From DATJBF01 sp035516795 (GTDB lineage Bacteria; Verrucomicrobiota; Verrucomicrobiia; Palsa-1439): DNA of 64,000 nt. Below the pieces are notes generated by a model. It made no database searches. It was given only the letters and a program-made list of their open reading frames with translations, and was not told the origin of the DNA. Shown here piece by piece: positions 49,613 to 57,014 of the stretch. Both the position numbers and the translations under genes were made by a program. The stretch covers positions 1 through 64,000 of the forward strand of contig DATIZX010000037.1 of NCBI GenBank assembly GCA_035516795.1. Reading direction: 5' to 3'. Within the stretch, counting starts at the first letter, position 1, and each line of letters begins with the position of its first letter.

Positions 49613-51505
49613 TTATTTGGCTTCGACCACCTGAAGTTGATAGTTGCAGGAGACGCGCTCGCGGCCACTCGGCGGGTCGTCCGCCATCACGATGAACACC
49701 TTGCCGTTCGCAACATCGCTGCCGTACAGGTCGCCGGTTTTGACGTAACTCCACAACTCTTTTCCGCTGCGCGCGGAACGACACTGGATGCTGTGGCCGC
49801 CCACCATGATTTGATTGGCGAGCAGACTGGTCTGCTCCAGCCTATCGACCACGAACAATTTGTCGCCCTCGAAGAACAATTTCTGGCCGATATTGCGAAC
49901 TCCCCAGCGCGTCTTGCCGGTCTGCGGATCGAGTTTCACCAGCGCGCGGAACGGCGGCAATGGATGGCCCATCCCCCCGCGGAGGATGTCAGCAATGAAA
50001 TATGTCTTGGCCTCGCCCTGCTGGATTTCATTCTTCTCGAGAGAAATGGTGACGTAAACCCCAGCATCGGGGCCGATGACCACGTTCCCCGCGTTGAAAC
50101 CAGTGCGGGTCCATTTCTGTTTTCCCGAGTCGGCGTCGAAGGCCACGATTCCTTGTTCGCTGGTTACGACCACCAGCTTGCCGCCACCCGCGATGCCCCG
50201 CGAGTTGGCCGGGAGTTCCGTTTTCCATTTCTGCACCCCATCGTTGCCGAACACGGCGAGATCGTGCTCGGCGCTGATGAGCAACGAGTTACCGAACGAC
50301 TGCACTTCCGGATAGCCGGAGAAGGAGAGCGAACCTTCGCCAACAACCCGTCCATCCGTAGGCGACACAAACTGCACGCGATAGTCCTCCGTCGGTCCGC
50401 GTGGCACAGGAACCGCCTTGCCCTGCGCCGCTGCCAGCACGGCTCGTGGATCGAACTTGGTGAGCGAACCAGCCGTCAGTTCTTCCTGTTCCTCGGGCTC
50501 TGGCTTCTGCGCCTTGGGCAATTGGGAAATCAACGCGATGCGTTCCCCGACGGATTTCGATTGCATGACGCCCTGATTGGAGTAGGTACAAGTGATCGCA
50601 CCGTCCGCGAGCGAAAGATTGACGAAGTGCTGCGCGGAATCGAGAGAACACCAGACGCCGTTGTGATGGACGACCAGATTCTGAATGGATGCGTTGGGGT
50701 CGAAAAACTTCCAGCGTGGCTGGCCGGTCTGTGGATTGAAATCGATGATCTGGCGCGACGAGTGCACCATGATATGATCGCCTTGCACCTCGCCGAGCCG
50801 CAGCGCGTCACGGAAGTCGAAGCTGCCCATCGGAAATTCCGCACCGCCGGCGGCGGGCTTCGGCGGCCTTACCTTCTCTTCAAATTCCGACAATGGGACG
50901 GTCCACCGCTTTTGGCCCGACGACAATTGGACGAGCGCGAGGTTGTCATCGGTGACCACCACAGCCAGGTCTGGCCGGAGAAGTTTGGCGCTGAATGATT
51001 CCATCAGTGACGGACTCGAAACGGCGCTGGTGACCTGTCCCTTGGGCGCAGTAACTTTCTGGTAAATAGAAAAACCGGCGTAACCGAGACCCGCGATCAC
51101 GGCGAGCATCACCAGTCTCTTCACCCAGAGGCCGAATGCTTCCATGGTGCGCTCCATTTTTTCCACGGAGGGACCCATGTCGCGATCGGCTTTCGTATCG
51201 ACATCTGGCTCAGTCGCCCGGACGGCCTCACGGCATTCGTCACTGCAATAATAGCCGCGCTCGCGAACGCAATCATTGCACAGCGGCTTGCCGCAGTTCA
51301 TGCAATTGTGCATGGCCACGTGATCGGGATGCACTCCGCAGGCCACGTGAAACTGTTCGGCTGCCGGTTCCTGGGGGGGCATCCCGCCGGCTGCGGCAAT
51401 CAGATCGGAGGCTTTGGTGCCGCAACGGGGGCAGCGGGCGCGTTGGGCGACTTGTTCGTTGACGACTTCGAATTGCGCTCCGCAACTGCATTGAATCTCA
51501 ATCAT
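49613..51505 (-). CDS. Membrane-anchored PQQ-type beta-propeller with zinc-binding N-terminus
   Basis: 630 residues from ATG 51505, which overlaps the rhomboid stop (ATGA). The N-terminus carries a zinc ribbon (CSCGAQF...CPRCG), then a B-box-like zinc site (CGVHPDHVAMHNCMNCGKPL, CNDC, YYCSDEC). One span follows (LVMLAVIAGLGYAGFSIY, about 137-154). The rest is a beta-propeller with repeated strands such as IIDFNPQTGQPRWKF, IVAFDADSGKQKWTR and LVKLDPQTGKTRWGV, typical of PQQ-like/BamB-type propellers. It is probably cytoplasmic zinc domains with a periplasmic propeller, acting as a scaffold. It is coupled to the rhomboid protease gene. Confidence 0.8.
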   Translation of the reverse strand: MIEIQCSCGAQFEVVNEQVAQRARCPRCGTKASDLIAAAGGMPPQEPAAEQFHVACGVHPDHVAMHNCMNCGKPLCNDCVRERGYYCSDECREAVRATEPDVDTKADRDMGPSVEKMERTMEAFGLWVKRLVMLAVIAGLGYAGFSIYQKVTAPKGQVTSAVSSPSLMESFSAKLLRPDLAVVVTDDNLALVQLSSGQKRWTVPLSEFEEKVRPPKPAAGGAEFPMGSFDFRDALRLGEVQGDHIMVHSSRQIIDFNPQTGQPRWKFFDPNASIQNLVVHHNGVWCSLDSAQHFVNLSLADGAITCTYSNQGVMQSKSVGERIALISQLPKAQKPEPEEQEELTAGSLTKFDPRAVLAAAQGKAVPVPRGPTEDYRVQFVSPTDGRVVGEGSLSFSGYPEVQSFGNSLLISAEHDLAVFGNDGVQKWKTELPANSRGIAGGGKLVVVTSEQGIVAFDADSGKQKWTRTGFNAGNVVIGPDAGVYVTISLEKNEIQQGEAKTYFIADILRGGMGHPLPPFRALVKLDPQTGKTRWGVRNIGQKLFFEGDKLFVVDRLEQTSLLANQIMVGGHSIQCRSARSGKELWSYVKTGDLYGSDVANGKVFIVMADDPPSGRERVSCNYQLQVVEAK

Positions 51506-52596
51506 TGCGGTTTCCCTTTCCATTTGAATTCACGGCGAAACATCAGATTGGGGTGCGGCGATGGCGCACTCGCGGCAGTTTGTGGTGATGCGGTGTGAGC
51601 CGCATTGGCAGCCACCCCCTTGCGGGTCATGGACGCGATTTCTTGCTCGATCACGTTGGAGTGGTCCTCCCAACCGCGTCCGCGGTAGACCGCCAGCGCA
51701 TCATACAAGACTTTCTCAGCCCGCCGCGGCAGGCCCACGCATTCCCAACATAGCGCCCATTTCGTAACGGCCTCGACGCAGTGCGGGTAACGTTCGGCAA
51801 TGCGCTGGTAGAGTTCCATCGCCGGGTACCACTTTTGTTTGTAAAACCGATGATCGGCTTCCTTTAGTAAATATTCCTCGCCGCCCTCGCGCCACTGTCG
51901 CGTGGCCATCGCCATCGCGAAACCCAGCAGGAATCCGCCGATGTGTCCCCAGTAGGCCACTTCGGCGCCGCCCGCGCGCAGCGCCTGAACACCGAAAACC
52001 AGTTGCAGCCCAATCCAAAATCCAATGAAGACCAGCGAACTGATTCGGGTAATTCCCTGCCGCATGATCAGCGGGATGGGAATGAAAGCGCCAAACCACA
52101 TCCGGATTTTGAATCGGGGAAATCGCACCAGATAAAACCCGAGCAATCCCGCGATCGCGCCCGAAGCGCCCACGCACGGCTCGTCGATGCCGGGAAAATT
52201 ACCGGCCCACGCGGTGAACCAAAACAGCAACGCCGACGCGAACCCGCTGAGGAAATAAAGTCCCAGGAATTTCCCGGCGCCGAGCACGTCTTCCAGGTCG
52301 CTGCCGGCAAACCACAGGTAGGCCATATTCCCACCGATGTGCAAAACGGCCACCAAATAAGCGGTCCACTCCGCGCTCGGATCCCGCGGCCATCCCGCGT
52401 GCAGGAACAGGCTGGTGATGAACTGATACCAATGAGGTTGTGCCGCCACGAACCCGAATTGATGGACGATCTTCTCGTAATCGAGGCAATTGACAACGAT
52501 AGCGACCAGAAGATTCAGCGAAATGAGCGATAGCGTTGCGACTGGCAGCCGTGACCGGTCGTGATCGGACCCTGTCGGTATCAGCAGGGCAATCAT
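51502..52596 (-). CDS. Rhomboid-family intramembrane serine protease
   Basis: 364 residues from ATG 52596. The catalytic dyad is present: Ser in CVGASGAIAGLLG and His in YWGHIGGFLLGF. HIGGNMAYLWFAG supplies the usual His/Asn in span 2. Six to seven spans are visible. The C-terminal 120 residues are soluble and TPR-like (YLLKEADHRFYKQKWYPAME, LYQRIAERYPHCVEAVTKWA), ending in an Ala/Pro/Ser tail. Rhomboids cut single-span membrane proteins; the downstream membrane-anchored propeller protein is a candidate substrate or partner. Confidence 0.92.
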   Translation of the reverse strand: MIALLIPTGSDHDRSRLPVATLSLISLNLLVAIVVNCLDYEKIVHQFGFVAAQPHWYQFITSLFLHAGWPRDPSAEWTAYLVAVLHIGGNMAYLWFAGSDLEDVLGAGKFLGLYFLSGFASALLFWFTAWAGNFPGIDEPCVGASGAIAGLLGFYLVRFPRFKIRMWFGAFIPIPLIMRQGITRISSLVFIGFWIGLQLVFGVQALRAGGAEVAYWGHIGGFLLGFAMAMATRQWREGGEEYLLKEADHRFYKQKWYPAMELYQRIAERYPHCVEAVTKWALCWECVGLPRRAEKVLYDALAVYRGRGWEDHSNVIEQEIASMTRKGVAANAAHTASPQTAASAPSPHPNLMFRREFKWKGKPQ

Positions 52597-52700
52597 CGCG
52601 CACCGCCGCGCATCCTAGACAGACGCGTCGGAAAAGGCAAACCGGAACTTGTCGGCCGCTGGCACGAAAAAATGTTCCTACGGCTACCCCATGCATTGAT

Positions 52701-53096
52701 TCAAGCGCCTGGGAACGACCGGTCAATGTAGAACAGGTCAATCTTACCGCGCAGCGACGGCGTGTGTTCATCGCCCGCCAACAGCGCCGCCATCGCCAGC
52801 AGGTTGTCGCCGTAAATCAGCCGGTTGAACCACCCGCGCCCCGTCTTGCTGGTCAACTCGCCTTGCGATGCCGCTTCGTTGACGAGCGGCATTTCCCCGG
52901 CAAGTGTCGCGCCCGGTTTCCCCGCCGCCTTGACGCAGGCGAACTCTTGCCAATTCGAGTCCGGCGCCGGTGTCACCAGTTCCCGCGTCTGCAACCCGAC
53001 GCGGGTCTTACCTTCGAGGGATTCGAGAATCTGTTCCGCCTGCCGTTTCCCGATGCGGACAATCTCCGGCAATTTTTCCAGCAACGATTTGTTCAT
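52701..53096 (-). pseudogene. Truncated DNA methyltransferase gene (type III Mod-like N-terminus)
   Basis: 131 residues from ATG 53096. The opening (LLEKLPEIVRIGKRQAEQIL, then GKTRVGLQTRELV) and NRLIYGDNLLAMAALLAG match the N-terminus of long site-specific adenine methyltransferases. The catalytic DPPF that should follow GKIDLFYID is altered to DRSF, and the frame stops three residues later. The remaining several hundred residues are missing. It starts 10 bp after the HEPN gene's stop, so the two were once an operon. Confidence 0.75.
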
Positions 53097-53106
53097 GGCA
53101 AAGGTT

Positions 53107-54501
53107 TCAAACCTTATCCCGCAACACGGTATTCTTCGGGAAAGTCCAATCCCGGTATGGCCCACTGTAGCCGAGAAGCTTGAGAAAAATTCTGTCAACA
53201 AAGTGAAGCATGAACCCAAACTCGTTCAGCGCAGTGTCCAAACTATTATCTCGCGGCGTTGTGGCCGTGCAGTGGAATCGCCCCTTGTGAACTAGCGTAT
53301 TGCGGCATTCAACGAATCTATCCACATCACTAGACACATCCAGATCGATGTCTCTGCACAATTTTTTCAAAACGTATCGAAAAGACCGGCGATTGAGGCC
53401 GAGGATTTTCCCTTTCGTACAGATTGCCGAACTCAGGCACTTAGGAATACCGTTCTTGGTGAAAACATCATAGAGGCTGGCCTGAATCTCGGAAATTAGG
53501 ACTTCGAACTTCTTCTCGTTCACAACGAATTCTTTTTCTTTGTTCTCCGGCAATTCGAGATAGACGGTCTTGAGCATCTCCAGCGTTATCGCCAGTTTGA
53601 TGCCTCTGCGTTCAATGTTGTCGTCGCTGGCCTTGGCTTCCAAGTAGGAGACGATAAGTCCCGTGTTAAGCCGGTAGAAATCTCGCTTCTCAACGTAAAC
53701 ACTGTACGACTGCTGTAGGAAATTCTTCGTCTCCGCTGGCTGATTTGAGTCAATCAAGGCCCATGAATGGTGTGGCTTCGTTCTCCTTGAGTAATGCCGG
53801 CGTTCAAAGCAGCTTCCGCTTCCGTCGTAAAGATCAACGTAAATCCATTGAATCAATGTGCCACGCGCAACGGATAAAAGATGGCAGAGATTATCGACAA
53901 TCCCTTCAAGGAGTCCCGCGCTCGCCGTGGCTGTGTCGATTATCACCTCAGAGGTCAAATCAGTAGCGCCCTGAATACGAAAGTATTCAACGATCTTGTC
54001 GTAGTTGGGGAGGCGCACAATCGAGACTTCCGTTCCATCCAAAACCAAGCCGAGACACACTCGCCCCGTCTTGTCGATGTCCTGTGGCAAGAAATCTAGG
54101 TTCGTCAGCCCAAAGCGTACAATTTTCCTTTCTGCGCTGCCGCCGGCCATTTCAACTTTCAGTTCCCAGATATTAAAGGCATGCCAGCATCCCTCGCGAT
54201 CTGGAAGGAATGGACACCAAGTGATGCCTCTTCCGTTGTCGCCGCGTTGGGCGGTCAGCCGGTGACCTTCATCGGTCATCCCGTCAAAGGCCGTTCCTAC
54301 CGGATGGAATTCAGGAATGTATTCTTCAAATTTGCAAATCAACAAGACATCGCCTGTCGCTAACTGCCCGGCAGTGAACGAGCATTGCGTTTGCCGGCCG
54401 TCTTCAAGCGTCATCTGGCCTTTGCCCTTGTATTCGGCAATGGCCTTTCCGTAATGCGAAAGTATCCCGGCTTCGATCCCCGCGCTCTGCGTTTCGGCCA
54501 T
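53107..54501 (-). CDS. HEPN-type protein, ApeA-like candidate defence RNase
   Basis: 464 residues from ATG 54501. The N-terminal half is beta-rich (YKGKGQMTLEDGRQTQCSFT, FDGMTDEGHRL) and resembles the N-domain of ApeA-type anti-phage proteins. The C-terminal helical half holds RNTLVH at about 400-405, the Rx4H signature of HEPN RNases, within VDRFVECRNTLVHKGRF. HEPN proteins with this layout act in abortive infection. It stands beside a truncated methyltransferase, so it may be the survivor of a defence island. The ApeA assignment rests on pattern only. Confidence 0.65.
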   Translation of the reverse strand: MAETQSAGIEAGILSHYGKAIAEYKGKGQMTLEDGRQTQCSFTAGQLATGDVLLICKFEEYIPEFHPVGTAFDGMTDEGHRLTAQRGDNGRGITWCPFLPDREGCWHAFNIWELKVEMAGGSAERKIVRFGLTNLDFLPQDIDKTGRVCLGLVLDGTEVSIVRLPNYDKIVEYFRIQGATDLTSEVIIDTATASAGLLEGIVDNLCHLLSVARGTLIQWIYVDLYDGSGSCFERRHYSRRTKPHHSWALIDSNQPAETKNFLQQSYSVYVEKRDFYRLNTGLIVSYLEAKASDDNIERRGIKLAITLEMLKTVYLELPENKEKEFVVNEKKFEVLISEIQASLYDVFTKNGIPKCLSSAICTKGKILGLNRRSFRYVLKKLCRDIDLDVSSDVDRFVECRNTLVHKGRFHCTATTPRDNSLDTALNEFGFMLHFVDRIFLKLLGYSGPYRDWTFPKNTVLRDKV

Positions 54502-54611
54502 CGCCGTGCAGTATGGCAAAGCGAGCCAGTAGGGCAAGCCTCCTTAGTGGAAGCTGGGATCTCACAAATCATAAGTCCGGTCGGGGAAACTGACCGACCA
54601 CGGACGGACAA

Positions 54612-54875
54612 TCAGCGGGATTTGTACTTGCCACGACGTTCCCGAGCGACAGCGACGCGGGGTGGTGTCTCCACATATTTGAGGCCGTGACGGCAAGCAA
54701 ACTCTTTGCCCTGCCGATTCGCCTCCGCCCAAGACTTCTCGTTGCCGACCCGTTTCCCATCGGCATGCATTGCCTGGCGAATCCGATGCAGTTCGCGGAT
54801 GGCGCAAGGCTCGTTTTTCGCGGTCGAATCGTCCTTCACTCTCAGCGCTCGCGGCAAGGTCTGGCGTCGGCTCAA
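54612..54875 (-). CDS. Small hypothetical protein
   Basis: 87 residues in frame. The recognisable part, AIRELHRIRQAMHADGKRVG plus NEKSWAEANRQGKEFACRHG, is helical and resembles short bacterial proteins built on a LHxIRxxxxxE pattern and often found beside toxin-antitoxin genes. The first 25 residues are probably not translated; a start nearer to AIRELH is likely. No function is known. Confidence 0.4.
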   Translation of the reverse strand: MSRRQTLPRALRVKDDSTAKNEPCAIRELHRIRQAMHADGKRVGNEKSWAEANRQGKEFACRHGLKYVETPPRVAVARERRGKYKSR

Positions 54876-54882
54876 CGGGAGC

Positions 54883-54907
54883 GAGACCCTTCGACAAGCT
54901 CAAGGTC
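54883..54907. repeat. REP-like half repeat
   Basis: GAGACCCTTCGACAAGCTCA plus AGGTC, related to the right half of the 8797-8888 element. Confidence 0.5.
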
Positions 54908-54978
54908 AAAACCGGGGGCAGACGGCGGATGCCAGCGAGGGTTTGCGTGACTATAGCTTCTCGTGTAGTCTGTAGCGC

Positions 54979-55218
54979 GTGAGTCCGACAGTATTGTGGT
55001 GGAAAGGTTATCGGTTCTTTTTCTTTTCACGCGAGGAGCGGCGGATGCACGTGGATGTGCATTGCGGGGATGGCGAGGCGAAGTTCTGGCTCGAACCGAA
55101 GGTCGGATTGGCAAAGAATTACGGGCTCACCAAAAAGCAAGTTGGAGAAATTCGCAAGGCAATAGTGGAGCGGAAGGATGAAATTGTCAACGCTTGGCAC
55201 AAACACTTTGGCTGTTGA
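54979..55218 (+). CDS. DUF4160 protein (putative toxin-antitoxin component)
   Basis: 79 residues from GTG 54979. GYRFFFFSREERRMHVDVHC then GDGEAKFWLEP matches the DUF4160 core (GYRFFFxSxExxxxHVHV...GEAKFWL), followed by KNYGLTKKQVGEIRKAIVER and an AWHKHFG end. DUF4160 and DUF2442 genes occur as pairs that are predicted toxin-antitoxin modules. The DUF2442 gene overlaps the 3' end by 41 bp in another frame. Confidence 0.85.
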   Translation: MSPTVLWWKGYRFFFFSREERRMHVDVHCGDGEAKFWLEPKVGLAKNYGLTKKQVGEIRKAIVERKDEIVNAWHKHFGC

Positions 55219-55438
55219 GATCACTCATATCAGCGCACACGGCGTGTGGCTAATGGTGAAAGGTCGCGAACATTTCTTGTCCTACGAGGATTTCCCTTGG
55301 TTCAAGGAGGCAAAGCTGCGCGACATCCTCGACGTGAAACTGCTTCACGCAACGCATTTGTATTGGCCAAAGTTGGATGTTGATCTGTCACTGAAGTCCG
55401 TCCAAGACCCCGGCGCGTATCCCCTGATCGCGAAGTAG
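55178..55438 (+). CDS. DUF2442 protein (putative toxin-antitoxin component)
   Basis: 86 residues from ATG 55178. EITHISAHGVWLMVKGREHF, then LSYEDFPWFKEAKLRDI, and LYWPKLDVDLSLKSVQDPGA are the conserved DUF2442 stretches. It overlaps the DUF4160 gene by 41 bp, an unusually long overlap that couples the pair. Confidence 0.85.
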   Translation: MKLSTLGTNTLAVEITHISAHGVWLMVKGREHFLSYEDFPWFKEAKLRDILDVKLLHATHLYWPKLDVDLSLKSVQDPGAYPLIAK

Positions 55439-55535
55439 CAGTCTGCTGGTGCTGAAACAGACGCCTCCGAGATGATTCACGCTCCAAGTTCTGCACTTGC
55501 CCGATAGTCTAGCGCGCTATAAACTATCGTGCATT

Positions 55536-56960
55536 ATGCCTGATTTCGACCTCAAGCGAATTGTCGCGGAACGACTCGGCGAGAACTACGAGCTGCACGA
55601 GAAATACATCAATCCGACGCTGGTCAAGGTGTTTCGGACGATCGGCTTCGACAAGGCGTACAGCAAAGCCAAGGGACAATACCTCTGGGACAAGGAAGGC
55701 AACCGGTACCTCGACATGCTGAGCGGGTTCGGCGTCTATTCCGTCGGACGCAATCATCCCAAGGTGGCGCAAGCCATTCGCGATGTGCTGGATTTGGACC
55801 TGCCCAATATGGTGCAAATGGACTGCGCGTTTCTAGCGGGTATTCTGGCGGAAGCGCTGGTCAAACGTTGCCCCCCGCATCTTGAAGCCGTGTTCTTCTG
55901 TAACTCCGGCACCGAAGCGGTGGAAGCATCATTAAAATTCGCGCGGGCGGCGACAGGCCGCAACAAGTTTGCCTATCTCGACCACGGCTGGCATGGGCTG
56001 ACGCTGGGGTCGCTGGCCATCATGGGCAACGAAGAATTCCGTGAAGGCTTCGGAGACATGCTGCCCGGCGTGCAGGTGCCTTATGGCGATTTGGAGGCAT
56101 TGGAGCGTGTATTGGCGAAGAAGGATTGCGCGTGCCTCGCAGTCGAATGCATTCAGGGCAAAGGCGTGCGGATTCCGCAAGACGATTATCTGCCGGCGGC
56201 GCAGGCTCTTTGCCGCAAATACGGCACCCTGTTCTTCTGCGATGAAGTGCAGACCGGTTATGGACGGACCGGCAAGCTGTTCGCTTTCGAGCACTGGCAT
56301 CTGGAACCGGATATCATTTCGACGAGTAAAGCGCTGAGCGGCGGCTATGTGCCGGTCGGCGCGATGATCACGAGGCGCTGGATTTACCAGAAGGTGTTTC
56401 ACCGGATGGATCGGTGCTGGGTGCATTCGTCGAGTTTCGGCCGCAACAATCTGGGGATGACGGTAGGTTTGGCGACGCTGCGGATTCTCGACGAGGAGAA
56501 TTTGATCGAGCGCAGCGCCACGCAAGGAACCAAGCTTCTCGATGCGATCAACGCCTTGAAGGCCAAACACGAGGTGCTGATGGAAGCGCGCGGTAAAGGT
56601 TGCATGATCGGGATAGAGTTCCACGAGCCAAAGAGCCTGAAGATGAAGATGGCGTGGAAGATGGTCCATGCGGCCCACGATGGTTTGTTTGCGCAGATGG
56701 TCGTGATGCCGCTACTGCAAAAGCACCACGTACTCACCCAGGTGAGCGGCAATCACGGGGATATCATCCGCATCCTTCCGCCGTTCGTGATTACGGACGA
56801 GGACATTCAGTATTTTGTCGGCGCGCTCGACGATGTTCTGACGGATTGCCACAAGCTGCCCGGACCGATGTGGGATCTGGGCGCGAATCTCGTGAAGGCC
56901 GCGTTGAGCAACAAGGGTAAGAAAGCCGACGCGCGCGAGCCCGTCGCCGCCGACCGTTGA
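55536..56960 (+). CDS. hpnO: Class III aminotransferase, HpnO-like (hopanoid side chain)
   Basis: 474 residues from ATG 55536. It is a PLP-dependent class III (ornithine/acetylornithine-type) aminotransferase: VFFCNSGTEAVEASLKFARA (cofactor phosphate), YLDHGWHGLTLGSL, FFCDEVQTGYGRTGKLFAFE (Asp to PLP nitrogen) and the PLP-lysine in STSKALSGGYVPVGAM. In hopanoid clusters the corresponding enzyme HpnO aminates ribosylhopane to give aminobacteriohopanetriol. The gene stands directly before hpnN and opposite shc-hpnH-hpnG, which supports this role over amino-acid metabolism. Confidence 0.75.
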   Translation: MPDFDLKRIVAERLGENYELHEKYINPTLVKVFRTIGFDKAYSKAKGQYLWDKEGNRYLDMLSGFGVYSVGRNHPKVAQAIRDVLDLDLPNMVQMDCAFLAGILAEALVKRCPPHLEAVFFCNSGTEAVEASLKFARAATGRNKFAYLDHGWHGLTLGSLAIMGNEEFREGFGDMLPGVQVPYGDLEALERVLAKKDCACLAVECIQGKGVRIPQDDYLPAAQALCRKYGTLFFCDEVQTGYGRTGKLFAFEHWHLEPDIISTSKALSGGYVPVGAMITRRWIYQKVFHRMDRCWVHSSSFGRNNLGMTVGLATLRILDEENLIERSATQGTKLLDAINALKAKHEVLMEARGKGCMIGIEFHEPKSLKMKMAWKMVHAAHDGLFAQMVVMPLLQKHHVLTQVSGNHGDIIRILPPFVITDEDIQYFVGALDDVLTDCHKLPGPMWDLGANLVKAALSNKGKKADAREPVAADR

Positions 56961-57014
56961 TCCGCCAAGCTTGTTTTTCCATGTTGGCCATGTCATAACG
57001 TCAATCAGCTTCCC

